DNA of 36,768 bases from Anaerolineales bacterium (GTDB taxonomy: Bacteria > Chloroflexota > Anaerolineae > E26-bin7): positions 1 to 36,768 of the forward strand of contig SOHZ01000292.1 of assembly GCA_004377365.1 (NCBI GenBank), given 5' to 3'. Positions 15,284 to 21,973 of this stretch are shown piece by piece. The translations under genes were made by a program, and so were the position numbers. The notes beneath the pieces are model-generated. The model was given only the letters and a program-made list of their open reading frames with translations, did no database searches and was not told the origin of the DNA. Every line of letters begins with the position of its first letter. Position 1 is the stretch's first letter.

Positions 15284-16021
15284 TCAGGTCCCCAGATAGG
15301 CCTTCTTCATCATCTCGTTTTGCAGCAGGTTCTGAGCCGTGTCGGCCAGGACAATGCGACCGGTCTGGAGCACATAGCCCCGGTCGGCGATGGATAAAGC
15401 CATATTGGCGTTCTGCTCCACCATGAAGATCGAAGTCCCCTGCCGGTTGATCTCCTGAATCAATTCGAAAATACGTTCCACCAGGATAGGAGCCAATCCC
15501 ATCGAGGGTTCGTCCATCAGCAACAACTGGGGGCGAGACATCAACGCCCGGGCGATGGCCAGCATCTGTTGCTCCCCACCCGAAAGGGTGCCGCCCAGTT
15601 GCGAGAGCCGCTCTCTGAGGTGGGGAAAAAGGGCCAGGGCCCGTTCCATGTCCTCTTGGATCCCTTCCTTATCATGGCGGAGATAGGCTCCCATTTCCAG
15701 GTTCTCCAACACCGTCATCTCGGGGAAGATGCGCCGGTTCTCGGGCACGATGGCCAGCCCCCTGGTCACGATGTGCCCGGTGGGCAGCCCGTCAATGCGC
15801 TCTCCCCGGAACTCGATGGTGCCGCGAGCGGGTTTGACCAGCCCCAAGATAGTCTTGAGGGTGGTGGACTTGCCAGAGGCATTGCCGCCCAGCAAGCAGA
15901 CCATTTCCCCTTCGTGGATCTTCACGTTGACGTCCTTGAGGATCTGGATGGGGCCATAGTAGGTGTCAACGTGGCTGAGCTTTAGCAAGGGGCCGGTCGA
16001 GGGGCTGTCATCTGGGCGCAT
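15284..16021 (-). CDS. livF: Amino-acid ABC transporter ATPase LivF
   Basis: I chose ATG 16021 (MRPDDSP), with a GGGGGG site upstream, giving 245 residues and a 14-nt overlap with livG. It carries Walker A GGNASGKST (45-53), signature LSGGEQQ (146-152), Walker B LLLMDE (166-171) and the LivF-typical PSMGLAP and EQNANMAL. It pairs with LivG to power the LivHM permease on the cytoplasmic face. It is the last gene of the livKHMGF order. No clear terminator follows before repeat B. Confidence 0.93.
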   Translation of the reverse strand: MRPDDSPSTGPLLKLSHVDTYYGPIQILKDVNVKIHEGEMVCLLGGNASGKSTTLKTILGLVKPARGTIEFRGERIDGLPTGHIVTRGLAIVPENRRIFPEMTVLENLEMGAYLRHDKEGIQEDMERALALFPHLRERLSQLGGTLSGGEQQMLAIARALMSRPQLLLMDEPSMGLAPILVERIFELIQEINRQGTSIFMVEQNANMALSIADRGYVLQTGRIVLADTAQNLLQNEMMKKAYLGT

Positions 16022-16805
16022 CTTCCCCCCTTTTCGCTTTCCGACCCAGGTAGGCCTCGATGACTCGCTCGTTGTCCGCCACCTCGTCATGCGGTCCTTC
16101 AGCGATTTTTTGGCCATAGTCCAGAGCCACCACCCGGTCGGATATGCCCTGCACTACTTTCATGTCGTGTTCGATGCAGAGGATGGTACAACCGGCCTCA
16201 TCGCGCAGGCGGCCAATCAGCCCGGTCATCTCCTGGGTTTCATGGGGGTTCATCCCGGCCGTCGGCTCATCTAGCAGGAGCAACTTGGGGTCGGTGGCCA
16301 TGGCCCGGGCCACTTCCAGGCGACGCCGGTTGGCGAAGGAAAGGCTGTAGGCCAACTGGTCGAAGCGGTAGCCCACCAGGCGGGTGCCGAAGAAAGAAAG
16401 CCGCTCGATGGCCTTTTGCCGGATCTTTTTCTCCTCACGCCGGAAACCGGGCAGGCGGAAAATTGCCGGCCACATCCCGGCCTTGGTCCGGCAATGCTGG
16501 GCCACCATCACGTTTTCCAGGACGGTCATGTTGGTGAAGATGCGCAAGGTCTGAAAGGTGCGGGCGACGCCCAGGGTTGTAATCTCGTGAGGCTGAAGCC
16601 CCACCAGGTTGCGCCCCTCGAATAGGATGTCCCCCTTGTCAGGCCGGTAAAGGCCGGTGACCAGGTTGAAGACAGTGGTCTTGCCTGCCCCGTTGGGACC
16701 GATGAGGCTGACGATCTCCCCTTCTTCGACCTGCAGGTCCAAATCAAACACAGCCATCAAGCCGCCAAAGTTTTTGGTCAGGCCTCGTGTCTCAAACAGC
16801 GGCAT
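16008..16805 (-). CDS. livG: Amino-acid ABC transporter ATPase LivG
   Basis: ATG 16805 has GGAG 6 nt upstream. The 265-residue protein has Walker A GPNGAGKTT (36-44), the LivG-type signature LSFANRRRLEVARAMA, Walker B LLLLDEPTAGM and the H-loop CIEHDMKV. It contains the LivG-specific insert around residues 95-130 (AQHCRTKAGMWPAIFRLPGFRREEKK). It lies 33 nt after livM in the operon. It forms the second ATPase of the importer. Confidence 0.93.
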   Translation of the reverse strand: MPLFETRGLTKNFGGLMAVFDLDLQVEEGEIVSLIGPNGAGKTTVFNLVTGLYRPDKGDILFEGRNLVGLQPHEITTLGVARTFQTLRIFTNMTVLENVMVAQHCRTKAGMWPAIFRLPGFRREEKKIRQKAIERLSFFGTRLVGYRFDQLAYSLSFANRRRLEVARAMATDPKLLLLDEPTAGMNPHETQEMTGLIGRLRDEAGCTILCIEHDMKVVQGISDRVVALDYGQKIAEGPHDEVADNERVIEAYLGRKAKRGEDAPR

Positions 16806-16838
16806 CTACTACTCCGATTCGTGATTCGCTGATTCGCC

Positions 16839-18323
16839 TCATTGCCTCTGTACTATCCTCTGCCCAAACAGGCCCTGAGGACGGTAGTTCATCATCAGCA
16901 CCAGCAGAGCGCCAAAGATCAACATACGGGTGATGCTGGGTTCTTGCACCAGGCGGGTTTCCCAGACAAAGGTCAAGGCATACAGAGCGGGTACCCACAG
17001 AACATATCCGAACCGAGCCTTGAACCGATAGGCCAACAGGAGCAAGCCCATAGCCAGCACAAAAGCTACGCTTCCCACAGCCCGGCTGTTTTGGGGATGG
17101 ACCATCCACCAGTTGAGAGCCTTGATCAGCGGTGCATAGAATGACCGCGCTATGCTGGTTGGGATTTCCGGTTGGGTCAACCATTCGGGCCGCAGCCAGG
17201 TCAGCAGAGTCTTAACTGCCAGCCCCAATAGTATCACCCCGCCCAGCAAAGTCAGGCCGCTCAGTTTCCGCCGTCGAAAGACCAGCAGGAGCCCCAGGCT
17301 CAAGGCCCCGTAGAAAATGAAACGGGCCATCTCGGGGTTGCGCAGCAGTTCCGGCAGGATCGAAAGGATCAGGGCCCCGCTCACAGCTCCCCAGATGGTG
17401 CCCACTCCGCCCAGAACGACCATAGAGTAGAGGATGATGAGAATGGTCACGTCGAAATTGGAGGGAAAGACCGCTCCCTGCCAGGCGGCAAAGATCGCCC
17501 CCGTGGCCCCGGCCACACTGGCTCCCACTGAGAAAGCCAGCAACTTGAGACGCCGGACGTCCACACCCATGGTCTGGGCGGCCAGCTCGTCCTCGCGGAT
17601 GGCTCGCCAGGCCCGCCCGATACGCGAACGATCCAGGTGGTAGATGGCAATAAGGATCAAGGCTGTGAAAACGAGGATCAGATAATAATAGCGGGTGACG
17701 TTGTCAAAGGTATAGCCCAACACTGTGATGTCGTCAATCTTGATGATGCCGTTAGGTCCACCAGTGATGTTCAAAGGCTTGTCCAGATGCAGGAAAGGCA
17801 GGTTGACCCTGTCCAGGTTCAGAAAAAGGATGCCCGCAATCTGGCCAAAGCCCAGGGTGACGATGGCCAGGTAATCTCCCCGCAGGCGCAGCGAAGGGGA
17901 GCCCAACAAAAGCCCAAAGAGAGCGCTGACGAGGGCCACCAGGGGCAGCACCAACCAGAAAGGCCAGTGCTGGTTAAAGTGAGGAGAGGCCAGCAGGGCG
18001 TAGCCGTAGGCTCCGATACCGTAAAAGGCCACGTAGCCCAGGTCGAGCAGGCCGGCAAACCCAGCTACCACATTCAATCCCAGGGACAGGCTGATGAACA
18101 GCCCGGTGATACCCGCTACCCGGAGGTGATAGTTGTTATGCACGACGAGGGGAACCAGAGCAGCCAAGGCCAGCCCGGCCAGCAATCTGAGGCGGGGGTC
18201 TATCCGATCCCAGGCACGCCGTAGGCGGAAGGTCAGGCGACCAGCAGCTTCAGCCTCTCTCTGACGGGCCTCCTCCTGCACCACCCATTCGTCTGTGCCA
18301 AAGTGATTGAAATCTGAGCTCAT
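16839..18323 (-). CDS. livM: Amino-acid ABC permease LivM, C-terminally enlarged
   Basis: This 494-residue membrane protein has the LivM core: [43 protein letters not shown] and the coupling segment [19 protein letters not shown]. After LPELLRN the usual short end is delayed: about 120 extra residues with three or four more hydrophobic segments come before the normal tail [16 protein letters not shown]. The N-terminus also has a charged soluble lead of about 40 residues. It forms the translocation path with LivH. A 286-bp gap with two palindromic repeats separates it from livH. Confidence 0.9.
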   Translation of the reverse strand: [494 protein letters not shown]

Positions 18324-18363
18324 GACGTTCCCGCCAATTCGGGGTTGAACCTAACCCGTTGGT

Positions 18364-18418
18364 GGAGTAGCAGAACTTGTTCTGCGTCAGCCGAACGCGA
18401 AACAAGTTTCGCTACTCC
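18364..18418. repeat. Palindromic repeat between livH and livM
   Basis: The outer arms GGAGTAGC (18364-18371) and GCTACTCC (18411-18418) enclose two small hairpins, AGAACTTGTTCT and GAAACAAGTTTC. It is a REP-like structure with no ORF. Confidence 0.7.
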
Positions 18419-18523
18419 AAAAGAAAACCTCTATAGTATCAAGTCACCTGCTTTGAGTTAAGTGCTGGACAAACTAAACTCCTTGACGCCACAAATTCTT
18501 CACAAATGAGACAAGATTTTACC

Positions 18524-18620
18524 TGTCATGCTGAGCCCTTCGACTGCGCTCAGGATAAACTCCGCGAAGCATCCCGTTCTTGGTTTGTGGAACGAGATTC
18601 TTCGCTCGCTCAGAATGACA
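18524..18620. repeat. Palindromic repeat overlapping the livH 3' end
   Basis: The arms TGTCATGCTGAGC (18524-18536) and GCTCAGAATGACA (18608-18620) differ at one position. The interior contains a CCCTTCGACTGCGCTCAGGA motif, a common dispersed type. The right arm reaches into livH. Confidence 0.75.
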
Positions 18621-19584
18621 CACTTGTCGGTTTGAGGCGAAGCTTCGCTGTAAGCTCATACCTTCTGTGGGGCCTTGGCCCCAACAAGCCACGAGGGCGG
18701 AAAACCAAGATCAGGATCAAGAGAGAGAAGGCAATCAGGTCCTTGTAGGTCGGAGAGATGAAACCCCCTCCAATGCTCTCGATGAGGCCCAGCAGCAGTC
18801 CTCCCAGCATGGCTCCGGGGATGTTGCCGATCCCGCCGAACACGGCTGCGGTGAAACCCTTCAGACCGGCAGTGAAACCCATGAAGTGATAGGCCTGGGT
18901 GAACAGCAGGCCGACTAGGACTCCGGCCGCGCCACCCAGGGCAGAACCGATGAAGAAAGTGACCACGATAATCTGGTCCACGTCAATGCCCATCATGGCC
19001 GCCGCCTCACGGTCCTGGGCTGTGGCCCGCATGGCCTTACCCAGCCTGGTTCGCTGCACCAGGTAGTGCAAACCTACCATCAGCAACAAGGCAACGACGA
19101 TGACCAGAACCTTGGTCATAGAGATGGTGGCTCCAAAGGCGGACACCCGCCAGGTACGGGGGATCAGCAGGCCGGTGCGATAGGTCCTGTAGCGGGCACT
19201 CATAGTCAGCAGTACGGCATTCTGGAGAAAAAACGAAACGCCCAGTGCGCTGATCAGGGGCGCGATACGCGGCGCCTCGCGGAGAGGGCGGTAAGCGAAC
19301 CACTCAATGATGATGCCCAGAAAGCCGCAGCTCAGCATGGCCAGGACTAGCATAAGCAGGATGATAACGACGGCGGGGAGGAACAGAGTCTCTTGGGGGA
19401 CCAGCAAGGCGAAGACGCCCCATCCGATAAAGGCTCCGATCATGTACACTTCGCCGTGAGCAAAGTTGAGGAGTTGCAAGATGCCGTAGACCATAGAGTA
19501 GCCCAGGGCGATGAGCGCGTAAACGCTGCCCAGGGTGATGCCATTCACCAATTGTTGGGGCAACTGTTTGAGAATGGCTTCCAT
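18610..19584 (-). CDS. livH: Amino-acid ABC permease LivH
   Basis: ATG 19584 has AGGAG upstream and gives 324 residues. The protein starts MEAILKQLPQQLVNGITLGSVYALIALGYSMVYGILQLLNFAHGEVYMIGAF, the LivH signature. Later it has GKAMRATAQDREAAAMMGID, the coupling loop, and ends with the LVFRPRGLLG tail. It is an inner-membrane permease, partner of LivM. The last two codons and the stop lie inside a palindromic repeat, so the native end may have been replaced. It is the second gene of the operon, after livK. Confidence 0.93.
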   Translation of the reverse strand: MEAILKQLPQQLVNGITLGSVYALIALGYSMVYGILQLLNFAHGEVYMIGAFIGWGVFALLVPQETLFLPAVVIILLMLVLAMLSCGFLGIIIEWFAYRPLREAPRIAPLISALGVSFFLQNAVLLTMSARYRTYRTGLLIPRTWRVSAFGATISMTKVLVIVVALLLMVGLHYLVQRTRLGKAMRATAQDREAAAMMGIDVDQIIVVTFFIGSALGGAAGVLVGLLFTQAYHFMGFTAGLKGFTAAVFGGIGNIPGAMLGGLLLGLIESIGGGFISPTYKDLIAFSLLILILVFRPRGLLGPRPHRRYELTAKLRLKPTSVSF

Positions 19585-19605
19585 CCATTTCTCCTGACAT
19601 GAATT

Positions 19606-19634
19606 TGCGGGGCGCAGCCAAGCCACGCCCCGCA
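19606..19634 (-). other. Intercistronic hairpin between livK and livH
   Basis: The 9-bp stem TGCGGGGCG (19606-19614) / CGCCCCGCA (19626-19634) has no T-run after it. Such hairpins after a binding-protein gene usually protect its mRNA and set its excess over the permease. Confidence 0.5.
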
Positions 19635-19649
19635 AAACCGCTTGTCACA

Positions 19650-20909
19650 CTATTCCATCTCCACCTTCTTGACCAGCTCAAAGTGATCACCGACTACCTG
19701 GAAGATGTAGAAGGCGGCTCCTACGGCGTCACCTTTTTCATCAAAGGAGACGTCAAAGCCCAGGATGCCAGGCCGATCCTTGGTGGTCGCTACCTCGCGC
19801 ACTACCCCCTCACGGGTGACCTCGCCATCCTTCTCGTAGGCCCGCTTGATGGCATCCAGCAGGACAGCCATGGACTCGTAAGACGGCGGACCGTAGGCCC
19901 CGAAGGAACCATACTCATCCTCGTAGGCCTTCCAGGCCGACTCGGCCTCAGGAAGGTAGTGCACGTCCGGCGCAAACTGCGAGACGTAGGCTCCCTCGGT
20001 GGCCCCCTCCGCCCCGGCGATGAAATCGTCGGGCGAGAACTGCCCATCGCTGCCCACAATCTTGGCCTCTACCCCCAACTCTTGCATCTGCTTGGCGATC
20101 TGAGCACCTTGAGCCGCCAACTGGATGGGGATAAAGATCACGTCCGGCTCGGCAGCCTTGACCCGCGTCAGCAGGGCCGAAAAGTCGCTGTCATCCTGGG
20201 TAATGGATTCGCGCTCGACCTCCACCACGCCCAACTCTTGCAGCTTCTTCTCGGCCTCGTCGGCGATCCCCACGCTGTAGACCGTCTGGTCGTCAATGAT
20301 GTAGACTGATTTGGCTTCCAGGTCCTTGGCGATAAAGATCGCGTCGGCTGGGGCTTGGACGTCGTCACGAGGCACCACCCGGAAGAAGGTCTTGTAACCC
20401 TGCTCCGAAAGGTCAGGCTTGGTGCAAGAAGGGCTGATGTAAGCCAGACTGTTCTGCTCAAAGATCTCAGCGGTAGCGGCGCAGTTCTGGCTGCTCTCGG
20501 GACCGACCAGGCCGTACACGTCAGTATCGGCGGCCAGTTGCTCTGCCACCAGCACGCTCTTGGCCGGGTCGAACTCGGTGTCTCCCTCGATCATCTCCAC
20601 TTTGACGCCACCTACCCCACCGGCCTCGTTGAACTGATCCATAGCCAACTTGGCCCAGTTGCGCTGCTCCATGCCCACCGAAGCCGCCGGACCGGTCATC
20701 ACCGTCATCATCCCTACTTTGATGACCGCCTCGGCCTTGGGTGCTTCCGTCAGCGTAGGAGCCTCGGTGGGTTTGGGTGCTTCAGTCGGTTTGGGTGTGT
20801 CGGTCGGCTTGGGTGCTTCGGTCGGTGCAGGAGTGGGTCCGCAGGCTCCCAGGACCAAAGACACCAGCACTAGCACTGAAAGCGCAATTCCCAATCTCTT
20901 ATGTGACAT
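19650..20909 (-). CDS. livK: Amino-acid ABC transporter binding lipoprotein
   Basis: I chose ATG 20909 (MSHKRLGIAL), with AGGAGGAG upstream, giving 419 residues. A lipoprotein signal with lipobox LGAC (C23) is followed by a Thr/Pro/Glu/Lys spacer of about 40 residues, then a periplasmic-binding-protein type 1 fold of the LivK/HAAT group (IKVGMMTVMTGPAASVGMEQRNWAKLAMDQFNEAGG, IFIPIQLAAQGAQIAKQMQELG). It is membrane-anchored and delivers the amino acid to LivHM. The T-box upstream reads Trp, so tryptophan or another aromatic amino acid is the predicted ligand rather than Leu/Ile/Val. This follows from regulation only. Confidence 0.92.
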   Translation of the reverse strand: MSHKRLGIALSVLVLVSLVLGACGPTPAPTEAPKPTDTPKPTEAPKPTEAPTLTEAPKAEAVIKVGMMTVMTGPAASVGMEQRNWAKLAMDQFNEAGGVGGVKVEMIEGDTEFDPAKSVLVAEQLAADTDVYGLVGPESSQNCAATAEIFEQNSLAYISPSCTKPDLSEQGYKTFFRVVPRDDVQAPADAIFIAKDLEAKSVYIIDDQTVYSVGIADEAEKKLQELGVVEVERESITQDDSDFSALLTRVKAAEPDVIFIPIQLAAQGAQIAKQMQELGVEAKIVGSDGQFSPDDFIAGAEGATEGAYVSQFAPDVHYLPEAESAWKAYEDEYGSFGAYGPPSYESMAVLLDAIKRAYEKDGEVTREGVVREVATTKDRPGILGFDVSFDEKGDAVGAAFYIFQVVGDHFELVKKVEME

Positions 20910-21041
20910 TTTTCTCCTCCTTGGCAAATCTTCAAGTAACGGATTGGCGGATAAAGTCAGGTTGCTTTCCTTCCTCACCCCCTTTCTATTCCCACAAGCC
21001 TCTAGCGAGCGGACTTGCCGATTCGTGTCCACTAGGTGATC

Positions 21042-21224
21042 TTAAGGTTCTTCAATCTTCGGCAGGGCTTCGACCACGCCTTCGATGTGATGGAGCACAG
21101 CCGCTTCAGCGTCATCCTTCAGGATTGGTGGGAGGTCGGCAGGTCTGGAGATTCGCCGCAAACCTTCTCCCACACCCTTCTGCTGGCGTTGGAGCAGAGC
21201 TCCAGCATTAGCGCCCTCCTTCAC
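21042..21224 (-). CDS. Small ORF between the T-box and livK, uncertain
   Basis: From a GTG at 21224 a 60-codon frame reads to TAA, with a protein-like C-terminal half (PPILKDDAEAAVLHHIEG, VVEALPKIEEP). The best ribosome site in the area (AAGGAGG, 6 nt spacing), however, serves an ATG at 21210 in another frame, which gives only 29 codons (MLELCSNASRRVWEK...). Either a short peptide is made or a former gene has lost its frame. I do not recognise the family; a decayed tryptophan-related gene would fit the T-box but cannot be shown. Confidence 0.35.
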   Translation of the reverse strand: MKEGANAGALLQRQQKGVGEGLRRISRPADLPPILKDDAEAAVLHHIEGVVEALPKIEEP

Positions 21225-21264
21225 GCCCCCCTTTCGGGGGAGGTTTCACTGCATGATAGATAGT

Positions 21265-21681
21265 TATGAAACGAAAAGCCCCCGTCCCGGTAAGGGACGA
21301 GGGCTCCGTAGCCAGGAGCACCCGCGGTGCCACCCTTCTTAGGCCAGCTTCCAGGCTAGACGCGCTCCTCTCCCGCCAGAGATAATGGCCCGACGGGTAG
21401 GCAGATGCAAGAAATCCCTGCCGTGATGGCAGGGAATGCCTGTGAACCAGCCTCACTTGTTGCAGAGACGGGAAACGCGGCAATGCGTTCCGATCCCCTC
21501 AACCCTGATAACGGTGGCGTCTCCGGCGCAGCATATTCGTCGGCTAGCCGACTTTCCGCCTGCAACTCCCAGGTCCATTCAGCCTCCGCGCCGGCGTCGG
21601 GCTCCCACCTACCCCAACTCTCTGGGGCCTCGCTTTAAGGCTTACTAGTCCTGTTCCCAGTCTTTGGCGATGTTTGATTTG
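21265..21681 (-). promoter_or_regulatory. T-box leader, tRNA-Trp specificity predicted
   Basis: On the minus strand the canonical T-box AGGGTGGCACCGCG (21323-21336) precedes a terminator. Upstream lie the Stem I elements CCAGAGAGTTGGGGTAGGTGGGAGC (about 21597-21621, the AGAGAG and GGTGGGAG motifs) and a specifier loop reading GAA-TGG-ACC, with TGG at 21575-21577. By the usual spacing the specifier is UGG, Trp. The bulge UGGC would pair with a GCCA end, and bacterial tRNA-Trp has discriminator G, which agrees. About 240 nt with further hairpins lie between specifier and antiterminator, which is longer than usual. Uncharged tRNA-Trp should allow read-through into livKHMGF. Confidence 0.85.
21271..21305 (-). 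terminator. T-box terminator
   Basis: A 12-bp stem (AGCCCCCGTCCC at 21277-21288, GGGACGAGGGCT at 21294-21305; one wobble) is followed by TTTT on the minus strand. It competes with the antiterminator that contains the T-box motif. Confidence 0.85.
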
Positions 21682-21687
21682 TTATAA

Positions 21688-21716
21688 AGTATACCACACT
21701 AAGATCAAAACGTCAA
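21688..21716 (-). promoter_or_regulatory. Promoter of the T-box leader
   Basis: TTGACG (21711-21716), 17 bp, TATACT (21688-21693) on the minus strand, with the start of the leader expected near 21681. Confidence 0.75.
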
Positions 21717-21824
21717 ACCCAGTTTCCTCCCCCGGCCAATTTGCTCCCCAACCTCAAACCGTTGCATAAGATGCGACGCAACTCTAGGCAGTGTTGCTCA
21801 AATTTCAAACAAGCCGAGCCGCGT

Positions 21825-21910
21825 AACGGCCATTATACGGAAATGACGGTCCTCTGCCCAAGGCTGCCCTTGTGATACCACAAGTCTACACCACAATCAA
21901 CGTCGCCTCC
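21825..21910 (-). repeat. 86-bp repeat, copy 2
   Basis: The second copy of the repeat at 13777-13862. It keeps promoter-like TTGGGC (21856-21861) and TATAAT (21832-21837) 18 bp apart on the minus strand, pointing into the T-box promoter region. No gene starts directly after it. Confidence 0.85.
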
Positions 21911-21973
21911 CCTCGCTTGGGGGGCGTCTTTGCTTTTCGGAGGCAACAGGGCGAACCATGCTTGTAGATAGGC

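Noticed and set aside
21575-21577. Alternative T-box specifier readings GGA (Gly) or GAC (Asp) one or two bases later
   Set aside because: The GAA-NNN-ACC context puts UGG in the specifier position. Gly tRNA usually has discriminator U, which would not fit the UGGC bulge. Asp fits the bulge but not the position.
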